Source of the DNA: Bradyrhizobium jicamae
Lineage (GTDB): Bacteria > Pseudomonadota > Alphaproteobacteria > Rhizobiales > Xanthobacteraceae
Assembly (NCBI RefSeq): GCF_018130695.1
Contig: NZ_JAFCJX010000013.1
Span: 62,001 to 126,000 of the forward strand
Direction: 5' to 3'
DNA length: 64,000 bases
How positions within the stretch are numbered: the stretch's first letter is position 1; each line of letters starts with the position of its first letter. The notes under the pieces are model-generated. The model ran no database searches. It saw only the letters and a program-made list of their open reading frames with translations, and was not told where the DNA came from. Of this stretch, positions 34,406 to 42,904 are shown one piece after another. A program made the position numbers and the translations under genes.

Positions 34406-35332
34406 ATGTTGCGACGACTTCTCCTTGCGGCCGTGGTGGCCGCCATCGCTGGAACAGCTGTGTTCTGGTGGCTCACGATACCCGCAACGGTTGCGGCAGG
34501 CGCATTGCCCGCCTACCAGCCCAATCTCGCCAACGGCCTCACAACGTTCAATGCCGGCGGATGTTCCTCCTGCCATGCGGTGCCCAAGCAGGACGATCGT
34601 CTCAAGCTCGGCGGCGGGCTCGCGATACCGTCACCGTTCGGCACCTTCTATGCGCCGAACATCTCGCCCGATCCCAATGACGGCATCGGGCGCTGGAGCG
34701 AGGCCGACTTCGTGACCGCCGTGCTCAAGGGCACCTCGCCGCAGGGCACGCATTTCTTCCCGGCGTTTCCCTATCCGTCCTACACGCATGCGAAGATCGA
34801 GGACGCGAGGGATCTGTTCGCCTATCTGAAGACGCTGGCGCCGGTGCCGGGCAAGGTGCGCGATCACGATCTGCCGTTTCCGTTCAACATCCGCCGCAAC
34901 GTCGGCGTCTGGAAATTCCTGTTCATGGACGACAAGCCGTTCGTTGCCGACGCGGGCCGCTCCGCGTCATGGAATCGCGGCGCCTATCTCGTCAACAGCT
35001 GGGGCCATTGCGCCGAGTGTCACAGCCCGCGCAATGTCCTCGGCGGCATCGTCACCGCGCAGCGCTTCGCCGGCGGGCCGAATCCGGAAGGCGAGGGCTG
35101 GGTGCCCAACATCACCCAGAAGGGATTGTCGGACTGGAGCGCCAAGGACATCGAATACTTCCTCGAGACCGGTCAGACGCCGGATGGCGACAGTGCCGGC
35201 GGATCGATGGTGCGCGTGATCAAGAACACCTCGCAGCTTTCAGCGGCGGATCGCGCCGCGATCGCCGAGTACGTGAAATCGCTGCCGCCGGTCGAGGGAC
35301 CGCCCAAGCCGAAGAAGAAGGATGCGTCGTGA
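34406..35332 (+). CDS. Membrane-anchored dihaem cytochrome c
   Basis: 308 residues. An N-terminal hydrophobic helix (about 5-25) is probably an uncleaved anchor. Two haem sites are present: C53-S-S-C56-H57 and C202-A-E-C205-H206. The arrangement, with FYAPNISPDPNDGIGRWSEADF between them and WVPNITQKGLSDWSAKDIEYFLETG after the second, resembles the cytochrome subunits of alcohol, gluconate and aldehyde dehydrogenases. It could accept electrons from the CoxL-like hydroxylase upstream. The C terminus is Lys/Pro-rich. Ribosome site before ATG 34406 is weak. Confidence 0.93.
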   Translation: MLRRLLLAAVVAAIAGTAVFWWLTIPATVAAGALPAYQPNLANGLTTFNAGGCSSCHAVPKQDDRLKLGGGLAIPSPFGTFYAPNISPDPNDGIGRWSEADFVTAVLKGTSPQGTHFFPAFPYPSYTHAKIEDARDLFAYLKTLAPVPGKVRDHDLPFPFNIRRNVGVWKFLFMDDKPFVADAGRSASWNRGAYLVNSWGHCAECHSPRNVLGGIVTAQRFAGGPNPEGEGWVPNITQKGLSDWSAKDIEYFLETGQTPDGDSAGGSMVRVIKNTSQLSAADRAAIAEYVKSLPPVEGPPKPKKKDAS

Positions 35333-35339
35333 TCCGCTT

Positions 35340-35483
35340 CACCTCGGCCCGCTTGCGGGGAGAGGTCGTATCGCATCGAAGATGCGATACGGGTGAGGGG
35401 GACTCTCCGCGAGTCGTCTTTCACCGATTGCTTGGAGGCAGCCCCTCACCCCAACCCTCTCCCCGCGAAGAGCGGGGCGAGGG
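35340..35483. repeat. Dispersed intergenic repeat, 'cgccccgcttgcggggaga' type, copy 2
   Basis: cggcccgcttgcggggagag at the left and ccctctccccgcgaagagcgg at the right. The inner dyad tatcgcatc-gaa-gatgcgata replaces the aattgcat dyad of copy 1 at 7444-7592. It lies between the convergent cytochrome and RAM-domain genes. Confidence 0.8.
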
Positions 35484-35513
35484 AGCGCAGCTCGGTCGTG
35501 GTCGTACCTCAGC

Positions 35514-35759
35514 CTAGCGTCCGCCAAACGCCTTAAAGGTGATGATCGTCAGGGTGTCCTGGATGCCCGGGATCACCTGCACCCGTTCGTTGACGAAATG
35601 GCCGATGTCGGTTTCGTTGTCGACATAGAACTTCACCAGCAGATCGTAATTGCCGGCCGTCGAGTAGATCTCGGATGCGATCTCGGCCTCGGCAAGCGCG
35701 TTGGCCACCGTATAGGACTGGCCGAGCTTGCACTTGATCTGGATGAAGAAGGGAACCAT
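35514..35759 (-). CDS. Stand-alone Lrp/AsnC effector (RAM) domain protein
   Basis: 81 residues with no DNA-binding helix-turn-helix. It begins FFIQIKCKLGQSYTVANAL and contains EIYSTAGNYDLLVKFYV and a VIPGIQDTLTIITF ending, the ferredoxin-like fold of the AsnC ligand-binding domain. Such proteins bind amino acids or partner with full-length Lrp proteins. ATG at 35759 with GGAG nine bases upstream. Divergent from thiD. Confidence 0.88.
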   Translation of the reverse strand: MVPFFIQIKCKLGQSYTVANALAEAEIASEIYSTAGNYDLLVKFYVDNETDIGHFVNERVQVIPGIQDTLTIITFKAFGGR

Positions 35760-35856
35760 CGCTGTCGTCTCCGGGAATTTGGGCGACTATAGGCCAAAAA
35801 CCGGCAGTCAAGGCAAGCGAACTTGCTGCCAATGGGCGGTCGCGGTAGGAGGGGAT

Positions 35857-36654
35857 ATGACCCCGATTGCGCTCACCATCGCCGGCTCCGATTCGTCCGG
35901 CGGCGCCGGCATCCAGGCCGATCTGAAGAGCTTCGCCGCGCTCGGCGTCTACGGTGCCTCCGTGATCACGGCATTGACCGCCCAGAACACAAAAGGGGTC
36001 AGCGGCATCCACCCGGTGCCGGCGGATTTCGTCACCGCGCAGATCGATGCGGTGTTCTCCGATCTCGCGGTCGGCGCGGTCAAGATCGGCATGGTCGCGC
36101 ATCCCGCCACGATCGAAGCGATTGCGGCGGTGCTGAAGCGCTGGTCGCCGCGGCATGTGGTGCTCGACCCCGTGATGGTCGCGACCTCGGGCGACCGGCT
36201 GCTCGCGGCCGATGCCGTCGATGCGCTCCGGACAAAGCTCATTCCGCTGGCGTCGGTGATCACGCCGAACCTGCCGGAGGCGGCCGCGCTGCTCGATGCG
36301 CCGATCGCGGAGAGTGAAGCCGCAGTCGCACAGCAGGGCAAGCGGCTGCTCGCCATGGGCTGCCGCGCCGTGCTGATCAAGGGCGGCCACGGGCAGGGCG
36401 CCGAGAGCATCGACTATCTCTTCGATGCCGACCACAGCATCACGCTCGCCGCGCCGCGCATCGCAACGAAGAACACGCACGGCACCGGATGCTCGCTGTC
36501 GTCGGCCGTCGCAGCGGGACTTGCAAAGGGCGATGATCTCGAGACCGCCGTGCGCAATGCGAAGACGTGGATCAGCGCCGCGATCGCTGCGGCCGATCGC
36601 TTTGCCGTCGGGCACGGCCACGGGCCGGTGCATCATTTTCACAGGTTTTATTGA
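35857..36654 (+). CDS. thiD: Hydroxymethylpyrimidine / phosphomethylpyrimidine kinase
   Basis: 265 residues, ribokinase fold. It phosphorylates HMP and HMP-P in thiamine synthesis. Signatures: IAGSDSSGGAGIQADLK at 8-24, VVLDPVMVATSGDRLL in mid-protein, ITPNLPEAAALL, and the anion-hole/catalytic THGTGCSLSSAVAAGLA. ATG at 35857 with a near-perfect AGGAGG site. The 97-base upstream gap is too short for, and shows none of the conserved parts of, a TPP riboswitch. No other thi gene is adjacent. Confidence 0.95.
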   Translation: MTPIALTIAGSDSSGGAGIQADLKSFAALGVYGASVITALTAQNTKGVSGIHPVPADFVTAQIDAVFSDLAVGAVKIGMVAHPATIEAIAAVLKRWSPRHVVLDPVMVATSGDRLLAADAVDALRTKLIPLASVITPNLPEAAALLDAPIAESEAAVAQQGKRLLAMGCRAVLIKGGHGQGAESIDYLFDADHSITLAAPRIATKNTHGTGCSLSSAVAAGLAKGDDLETAVRNAKTWISAAIAAADRFAVGHGHGPVHHFHRFY

Positions 36655-36846
36655 GCGCCCACGCGCAACCGGAACGCCACACTCGCGCCTGTTCCGTAGT
36701 CTCACCGCCCCCGATGTCGCCTGATTGTCGCATCGCGCTGTTATCCGCAATCGTGGGGCGCGCAACCGATTCTCGTTAACTTTTCCCGGGCCTTACGCCG
36801 CGGGGTTAGTCATCGCCCTGTCACAGGAATCTGTTAGGTGCACGGC

Positions 36847-37659
36847 ATGGGAAGCGACTCCTCGAGTGAAGAAAGCCCGGAGCGGCGCTTTCGCACTTTG
36901 TTTATCTCCGATGTCCATCTCGGAGCCCGCGGCTCGCAAGCCGACCGATTGCTCGACTTCCTCCGCAGCCACGACGCCGACACGATCTATCTGGTGGGCG
37001 ATATCGTCGACGGCTGGGCGCTGAAATCCAACTGGTACTGGCCGCAGACCCACAACGACTTCGTGCAGAAGATGCTGCGCAAGGCGCGCAAGGGCGCCAA
37101 GGTGATCTACGTCCCCGGCAATCACGACGAGTTCCTGCGCAAATATTACGGCACGCATTTCGGCGGCATCGACGTGGTCGAGAACACCGTCCACACCGGC
37201 GCCGACGGCAAAAAATATCTGGTGATCCACGGCGACATCTTCGACCTCGTGGTGCAGAACGCGCGCTGGCTCGCCCATCTCGGCGACAAGGCCTACGACT
37301 TCGCGATCCAGATGAACCGCCTGGTCAACTTTGTCCGCCGCATGTTCGGCGTGCCCTACTGGTCGCTGTCGCAATGGGCCAAGCTGAAGGTGAAGAAGGC
37401 GGTCAATTACATCGGCGCGTTCGAATCGACGCTCGCGGGCGAAGCGCGGCGGCATGGCTGCGAGGGCGTGATCTGCGGCCACATCCACTACGCCACGATC
37501 CATGACGAGCACGGCATCCGCTACATGAATTGCGGCGACTGGGTCGAGAGCTGCACCGCGCTGGTCGAGCACGAGGACGGCCAGTTCGAGATCATCACCT
37601 GGACCGATCCGCAGCGTCATTTGGCGCCGGTCCCGCGCGTCACGGCCCGCGCTGCATGA
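36847..37659 (+). CDS. Metallophosphoesterase, LpxH-like
   Basis: 270 residues, calcineurin-like di-metal phosphoesterase. Motifs: D22-V-H24, GD (51-52), GNHD at 91-94, H128-GD and a C-terminal CGHIHYATIHD. This is the family often labelled UDP-2,3-diacylglucosamine diphosphatase. In alphaproteobacteria that lipid A step is usually done by LpxI, so the true substrate may be another phosphorylated lipid. Its ATGA overlap with the following glycosyltransferase argues that they act on one glycolipid. ATG at 36847 has AGG eight bases upstream; a GTG three codons earlier is possible. Confidence 0.88.
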   Translation: MGSDSSSEESPERRFRTLFISDVHLGARGSQADRLLDFLRSHDADTIYLVGDIVDGWALKSNWYWPQTHNDFVQKMLRKARKGAKVIYVPGNHDEFLRKYYGTHFGGIDVVENTVHTGADGKKYLVIHGDIFDLVVQNARWLAHLGDKAYDFAIQMNRLVNFVRRMFGVPYWSLSQWAKLKVKKAVNYIGAFESTLAGEARRHGCEGVICGHIHYATIHDEHGIRYMNCGDWVESCTALVEHEDGQFEIITWTDPQRHLAPVPRVTARAA

Positions 37660-38747
37660 CGCATATCCTGGTCGCGACCGATGCGTGGCATCCCCAGGTC
37701 AACGGGGTGGTCCGCACGCTGACCATGATGGCGAAGGCGGCCAAGCATCTCGACGTCGAGATCAGCTTCCTGACACCGGAGACGTTCCGCACCTTCGCGA
37801 TGCCGAGCTATCCGGATCTGCGGCTGGCGCTGCCGCGCCCTAAGAAGATCGCCGAGCTGATCCGGACGACAAGGCCCGACAGCATCCACATCGCGACCGA
37901 AGGCCCGATCGGCCTGCTGGTGCGGCGCTATTGCCGCAGGCATGGCGTGCCCTTCACGACGAGCTTCCACACCCGCTTTCCGGAATATGTCTCGGCGCGC
38001 TCGCCGATCCCGGAGCGATGGGTGTGGCGCGCGCTGCGCTGGTTCCACAAGCCGAGCCAGGCCGTGATGGCCGCGACCCCGGCGCTTGCCGCCGAGCTGC
38101 GCCAGCGCCGCTTCCGCAATGTGGTGCTGTGGTCGCGCGGCGTCGACACTGAGTTGTTCCATCCGCGCGACATCGATCTCTGCCTGCCGCAGCCGGTGTA
38201 TCTCAGCGTCGGCCGCGTCGCGGTGGAGAAGAATCTCGAAGGCTTCCTCGACCTCGATCTGCCCGGTACCAAGGTCGTGGTCGGCGATGGTCCGGCGCGG
38301 ATCGCGCTGGAGCGGAAATATCCGGACGCCGTGTTCCTCGGCGCGCGGCATGGCGAGGAACTCGCAGAGATTTACGCGGCCGCCGACGTCTTCGTGTTCC
38401 CGAGCCGCACCGATACGTTCGGCCTGGTGCTGCTGGAGGCGCTGGCAAGCGGCCTGCCGGTTGCCGCTTTTCCGGTCACCGGTCCCCGCGACGTGATCGG
38501 CTCAGCGCCCGTCGGCGTGCTGGACGAGGACCTGCAGAAGGCCTGCCTGGAGGCGGTGTCGATCCCGCGGCAGGCCTGTGTCGATTTCGCAGCGCTGCAC
38601 ACCTGGCAGGCGTCCGCGCGGGTGTTCGTCGGCCATGCCACCAACGTCCGGCCCGTTCCCCCCGAGGATGAGGCGGAAGCGGCGGAATTCGGTACCGAAG
38701 AGCACCATTTCACGGTTCTCCCGGCCACTCACACCAACGCACGATAA
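37656..38747 (+). CDS. Glycosyltransferase (GT4), diacylglycerol-glycosyltransferase-like
   Basis: 363 residues, GT-B fold. ILVATDAWHPQVNGVVRTL at the N terminus, HIATEGPIGLLVRRYC, TSFHTRFPEYV, NVVLWSRGVDTELF, YLSVGRVAVEKNLEGFL, and the donor-site FPSRTDTFGLVLLEALASG. This set resembles the rhizobial glycolipid transferases (Agrobacterium Agt type) that put glucuronic acid or glucose on diacylglycerol, and the PimB/MgtA group. Translationally coupled to the phosphoesterase (ATGA). The last 40 residues are acidic and appear disordered. Confidence 0.87.
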   Translation: MTHILVATDAWHPQVNGVVRTLTMMAKAAKHLDVEISFLTPETFRTFAMPSYPDLRLALPRPKKIAELIRTTRPDSIHIATEGPIGLLVRRYCRRHGVPFTTSFHTRFPEYVSARSPIPERWVWRALRWFHKPSQAVMAATPALAAELRQRRFRNVVLWSRGVDTELFHPRDIDLCLPQPVYLSVGRVAVEKNLEGFLDLDLPGTKVVVGDGPARIALERKYPDAVFLGARHGEELAEIYAAADVFVFPSRTDTFGLVLLEALASGLPVAAFPVTGPRDVIGSAPVGVLDEDLQKACLEAVSIPRQACVDFAALHTWQASARVFVGHATNVRPVPPEDEAEAAEFGTEEHHFTVLPATHTNAR

Positions 38748-38789
38748 TGCGTCTTGCCGGGTTGTCCGCCCGCGCGATACAAATTGCGG

Positions 38790-39779
38790 ATGACGGACAT
38801 CGCCCCCAATTCACCCATCGGCGCGGCTGATATCGAGGCCGCAGCGAAAGTGGTCGCGCCGTTCGCGGTGCGCACACCGTTGTTGAATTTTCCTGTGCTG
38901 GACGAACGCGTCGGCACCCGGGTCTTCCTCAAGCCGGAGATGCTGCAGCGGACCGGATCGTTCAAGTTCCGCGGCGCCTTCAACAAGCTCGCCTCGATCC
39001 CGCAGGACCAGCGGAGCGGCGGCGTGGTCGCGTTCTCCTCGGGCAACCATGCCCAGGGCGTCGCGGCGGCGGCAAAGATCCTGAACATGCAGGCGACCAT
39101 CGTGATGCCTGCGGATTCGCCGCTCACCAAGCGCGAGCGCACCGCATCCTATGGCGCCGAGGTCGTGCTGTACGACCGCGACCGCGACGATCGCGAAGCC
39201 ATCTCCAACGACATCGCGCGCAAGCGCGGTGCGACCCTGGTGCGGCCCTATGACGATCCCTTCGTGATCGCAGGCCAGGGCACTGCGGGCCGCGAGATCG
39301 CCGAGGACATGACCGCGATGGGGCTTGTGCCCGACATCGTGGTCGCGCCGGCCTCCGGTGGCGGCCTGATCGCAGGTGTCGCCACCGCCGTGAAGACGAA
39401 ATTCCCCTTAAGCCAGGTGATCGTCGCCGAGCCCAAGGGCTATGACGACCACGCGCTGTCGCTGCGCGCCGGTCACCGCGAGCCGCATCCCGTGACGAGC
39501 CGCACCATCTGTGACGCGCTGATGGCGATGATGCCGGGCGAGCTGACTTTCGCGATCAACAGCAAACTGCTCGCCAACGGCGTGCAGGCCTCCGATGACG
39601 AGGTCGGTGCGGCCGTCGCCTTCGCCTATCGCGAGCTCAAGCTGGTGGTCGAGCCCGGCGGCGCGATCGGTCTTGCGGCGCTGCTCGCAGGCCGGATCGA
39701 CGCCAAGGGCAAGAATGTCGTCATCGTGCTGTCCGGCGGCAATGTCGACGCGGATCTGTTTGCCAAGCTGGTGGCGTAA
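38790..39779 (+). CDS. Threonine/serine dehydratase (PLP)
   Basis: 329 residues, the catabolic or short form without a C-terminal ACT regulatory domain. It deaminates threonine to 2-oxobutyrate or serine to pyruvate. PLP-binding K59 is in GSFKFRGAFNK; the phosphate-binding Gly loop is ASGGGLIAG; SSGNHAQGVA is at about 89-98; the C-terminal LSGGNVD is present. ATG at 38790 has a weak site. It lies 42 bases after the glycosyltransferase and ends before a strong terminator. Confidence 0.93.
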   Translation: MTDIAPNSPIGAADIEAAAKVVAPFAVRTPLLNFPVLDERVGTRVFLKPEMLQRTGSFKFRGAFNKLASIPQDQRSGGVVAFSSGNHAQGVAAAAKILNMQATIVMPADSPLTKRERTASYGAEVVLYDRDRDDREAISNDIARKRGATLVRPYDDPFVIAGQGTAGREIAEDMTAMGLVPDIVVAPASGGGLIAGVATAVKTKFPLSQVIVAEPKGYDDHALSLRAGHREPHPVTSRTICDALMAMMPGELTFAINSKLLANGVQASDDEVGAAVAFAYRELKLVVEPGGAIGLAALLAGRIDAKGKNVVIVLSGGNVDADLFAKLVA

Positions 39780-39799
39780 CGGGAAGCTCCAACGTGAAA

Positions 39800-39836
39800 C
39801 GGGGCAGAGCGGTGATCGCTCTGCCCCGCTTGCTTT
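39800..39836 (+). terminator. Intrinsic terminator (bidirectional)
   Basis: cggggcagagcg, loop gtgat, cgctctgccccg then cttgctttt. Perfect 12-bp stem between the convergent dehydratase and caspase-like genes. Confidence 0.85.
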
Positions 39837-39855
39837 TGGCGAGCGTTACGCGCGC

Positions 39856-41364
39856 TCAGTGGCGACCGCCGCCATGGCTCATGCCGCCCATGCGGGCGTT
39901 CGAGTTGAAGCCTGAATGGCCGCCGAATTTCGGCTTGCTGACCTGCATCGTCTGCCGCTCGGGACGGAATTTCGGCCGGTCGTTGAACTTCTGGACCTTC
40001 ATGCCCTGATTGGTCCCAAGCTTGCCGGCATTCATCGCCGGCAGGTTGGCGACCTTGCCCTTGCCGACACCGGTGGCGTTGAGCGTGGTGTTTGACATCG
40101 TCTTGTTCATACCTGGCGCGGGCAGGGTCACGATCTTGCCGCCGCCGAGCTTGCCGTCGCCAAACTTGATGCCGTTGTTCGGCTGGCCGACGTTGGACAG
40201 CTTTGTGAACTGCAGCAGCGGCAGCGCCTTCGGCTGGCTCTGCAGCTTCAGCGCAGTCTGCGCATAGGGGCTGTTGCCGAAGTTGTCGTGGAAGGTCTTG
40301 TAGGCGAACGGCGTGTTGGCGAGCACCGCCTTGTGCCAGGCCGCGACCTGCCGCCAGTTGTTGAGCAGGAAGCGGATGCGATCGCACAGCGGATCGTACG
40401 GATAGAGCGTGATGAATTCCTCGTAGTAGTCCGGCGAGCCTTCCGACAGCACGAAGTCATAGGCCTGGCGCGCCGAGCGGCTCGGCAGGTTCGAGGCCAT
40501 CATCACGACGGGGCCGCGCTCCGGCGGGCGCGCAGAGGCGACGGCGGTGTTGCCGAAGAAGGTGAAATCCGACGTCAGCGACGAGCTTTCCCACGGCGTC
40601 TGCTTTCCGTCGGTCGCGTCGTTGACCTCGAGCCGGATGCGCTTGAACAGCTGCTCGATCGGCAGGTTCGGCTCGCGCGCCAGGTTGAGGAAGGCGTTGG
40701 TGTAGGGGCTATGGCCGTTCTTGCCGTCCTGCGCCTCCATGCCGGGCGCAGTCGAGTAACCGACGATCGAGCCGTTCGGCGCGTCGACGATGGCGAGACC
40801 GCGGGTGGCTTCGTTGACGGTCGGAAACGGATTGTTGCGGCAGGCGTCGAGTATGACGATGCGCATCCGGCTGGGGACGTTTTCCAACGTGCCCATGATG
40901 TCGACGAGGCGCACCGAATTGCCGGTGAGATCGGCCGGCGTTGCGATCTTCGCATCGACGGGAACCAGATAGTTCTCGCCGGCAAGCTGCACGCCATGAC
41001 CGGCGTAGTAGACCATCGCCACCGTGTTCGGACCGCGCGCCGCGACCTTGTCGGAGAAATCCTGCAACGCTCGCACCATGTCGCTCTGCGTCAAGTCGGT
41101 CGCCGCCATCACCTCGAATCCCGCCGAGTTCAACAGCTCCGCCATCGACTGCGCGTCATTGCCGGGGTTGGCGAGCTTCGGCGCGTTCACATAGTTCGAA
41201 TTGCCGATCACCAGCGCGACCCGTTGCTCCGGCGCAGGCGTGGCGCTCGCGGCGTCGTTGGCGACGGCCGTGCTGGTCTCGGCGTGAGCCGCGTTGCCCT
41301 GGCCGAAGGCGAACAGGCTGCCGAGCAAGGCAGCAGCAGACAAAATCAATTTCAGGCGGAACAT
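39856..41364 (-). CDS. Secreted caspase-family (C14) peptidase
   Basis: 502 residues. A signal peptide (about 1-28, ending AHA) precedes a caspase-like p20 domain: RVALVIGNSNYVNAPKL, the catalytic His123 in MVYYAGHGVQ, and Cys175 in IVILDACRNNPF. Both catalytic residues are present, so it should be active rather than a pseudo-enzyme. Residues 290-360 are a sel1/TPR-free region with YDFVLSEGSPDYYEEFITLYP, and the last 150 residues are Gly/Asn/Lys/Met-rich and end HGGGRH. Such orthocaspases are periplasmic or surface proteins of unknown target. ATG at 41364 follows GGGAG by seven bases. Confidence 0.9.
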   Translation of the reverse strand: MFRLKLILSAAALLGSLFAFGQGNAAHAETSTAVANDAASATPAPEQRVALVIGNSNYVNAPKLANPGNDAQSMAELLNSAGFEVMAATDLTQSDMVRALQDFSDKVAARGPNTVAMVYYAGHGVQLAGENYLVPVDAKIATPADLTGNSVRLVDIMGTLENVPSRMRIVILDACRNNPFPTVNEATRGLAIVDAPNGSIVGYSTAPGMEAQDGKNGHSPYTNAFLNLAREPNLPIEQLFKRIRLEVNDATDGKQTPWESSSLTSDFTFFGNTAVASARPPERGPVVMMASNLPSRSARQAYDFVLSEGSPDYYEEFITLYPYDPLCDRIRFLLNNWRQVAAWHKAVLANTPFAYKTFHDNFGNSPYAQTALKLQSQPKALPLLQFTKLSNVGQPNNGIKFGDGKLGGGKIVTLPAPGMNKTMSNTTLNATGVGKGKVANLPAMNAGKLGTNQGMKVQKFNDRPKFRPERQTMQVSKPKFGGHSGFNSNARMGGMSHGGGRH

Positions 41365-41499
41365 GGCGCGCTCCCAAACAGGAATCTCGATCGCGAGATG
41401 GGTCGCGTGCACGCTACGCGCAGGCTCGGCTGCAGAACGTGATCTGAGTCACGCAGCGCCGGCGGTGGAGGTGGGATGAATTGAAGCGGAGAGCGCGCT

Positions 41500-42828
41500 T
41501 CAAGAGAAGAACGCGATCTTCTCGGCCTGGCTCATGCGGCGGATCGGCGCGAGCGGATCGTTGGCGACGGTGCTCGGCCTCCGGACAAGGCCGCTCGCGA
41601 GGATGGTCGAGCCGAGCGAGACTTCCATTGCGGGCTCCGGTGCAGCCGGAGCGGCAACGGAGATTTCGGGCGGGGCAGGCGCAGCAACCGATGGCGTCGG
41701 CGCAGGCTCGGCGATCGGCTCTGGCACGAGCGCAACCTCGGGCTCGGCTATCTCCGGCGCGGCAATCTCAGGCTCGACCATCGGCGGTGCTTCGGCGACC
41801 GGTGCGTCGTCGAGGTGCGCTTCCTCGGCCAGCATGATCTCGCTGTCGTCGATCGGATCGGGGGCACCCATCTCGGCCGCAATGAGGTCGAGCACGGCTT
41901 CGTCCTCGGCCTCGGCGGCCGCCTCATCCGCGACGCGGGCGAGTTCGGCGGCTTCCGCTTCAGCAAGCGCCGCCTCGGCTTCCGCCAGTGCTGCGGCTGA
42001 GGGTTCCGTCGGAATATCGACGGGAGCAGCTTCAGCGACCGGCGCAGCCTCCGCCATCGGCGTGGCTTCGGTGACTGGCTCGCTCATGGCAGCCATGATC
42101 GCGTCTTCGACGGCCGCAGCCGGTGCGTGGTCGATGACCGGGCTTGCCTCCGCAGTTGGAGACGCGGCCTCAACTACGGGGGTCTCGAGCTCGGGCGTCA
42201 TCGCCAGATGCGCTTCGGCGACGGGAACCTCGGCCGTTGCTTCCGCAACGGGGGCTTCCGCAACCGGCGCTGCGGTTTCATCCGGCTCGAACGCGGCGAG
42301 CCGGCCGGCGAGGGTGGCGAAGGCCGTATCGAGCGCGGCCTTGGCCTCGTCGACCGTAACAGCTGCGGCGGCGGCCTCGATGGCGCTCGCCTGCGAATCG
42401 ATGATGTCGCAGATCCGCCCGTCATTGCCGATCTCGCGCAGCCGCCAGGAGATCTCGCGGATCACCCGCACGCCCTTGCGCACCGGCAGCAGCGTCTGCT
42501 CGAAACTGATGGCGTCGATGGTTGCGAGCGCCGAGGCCTGCACCGATTCGATCGCGCCGCGAACGGCGTTCAGCGCCTCGCCGAGCCGCTCCTCGTAGGC
42601 GGCGTCCTGCGCCGCCTGACGCTGCTGGCTGAGGTTTTCCTCGATCCGCGCCACCGCGTCGAGCACCATGCGGGTGTCGGCGTTGCGGTTGCGCTTGGCG
42701 TATTCGCCGAGAAACCAGCGGCCCCGCGAGGTCTCCAGGAAGGCTTCGCTGATCGCAGCATAATCCTCCTCGCTCGGCTGGGCCGCGCGGGCTGATATGG
42801 GCGACAAGGCGAATGCTTCTTCGGCCAT
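41500..42828 (-). CDS. Ala/Glu/Pro-rich protein with conserved N-terminal domain, function unknown
   Basis: 442 residues in three parts. Residues about 15-150 are well ordered, with SEEDYAAISEAFLETSRGRW and FLGEYAKRNRNADTRMVLDA, then a long helix that looks coiled-coil. Residues 180-390 are a low-complexity stretch of Ala, Glu, Pro and Val with recurring APVAEA-type units. The last 45 residues are conserved-looking, ending RRMSQAEKIAFFS. No signal peptide or TM helix. I recall the N-terminal module in other Rhizobiales proteins but know no function. ATG at 42828 is preferred over a GTG at 42852. Divergent from the MFS gene. Confidence 0.75.
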   Translation of the reverse strand: MAEEAFALSPISARAAQPSEEDYAAISEAFLETSRGRWFLGEYAKRNRNADTRMVLDAVARIEENLSQQRQAAQDAAYEERLGEALNAVRGAIESVQASALATIDAISFEQTLLPVRKGVRVIREISWRLREIGNDGRICDIIDSQASAIEAAAAAVTVDEAKAALDTAFATLAGRLAAFEPDETAAPVAEAPVAEATAEVPVAEAHLAMTPELETPVVEAASPTAEASPVIDHAPAAAVEDAIMAAMSEPVTEATPMAEAAPVAEAAPVDIPTEPSAAALAEAEAALAEAEAAELARVADEAAAEAEDEAVLDLIAAEMGAPDPIDDSEIMLAEEAHLDDAPVAEAPPMVEPEIAAPEIAEPEVALVPEPIAEPAPTPSVAAPAPPEISVAAPAAPEPAMEVSLGSTILASGLVRRPSTVANDPLAPIRRMSQAEKIAFFS

Positions 42829-42904
42829 CCACAATCTCTTCGCGCAAATCACTGCGCGTTAAGCTAACGATCACCACGATATCGCGCGAATCGCAATTGA
42901 ATTG

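Noticed and set aside
35760..35856. A TPP riboswitch before thiD
   Set aside because: The gap is only 97 bases and has neither the conserved ctgaga nor the acctgat segments.
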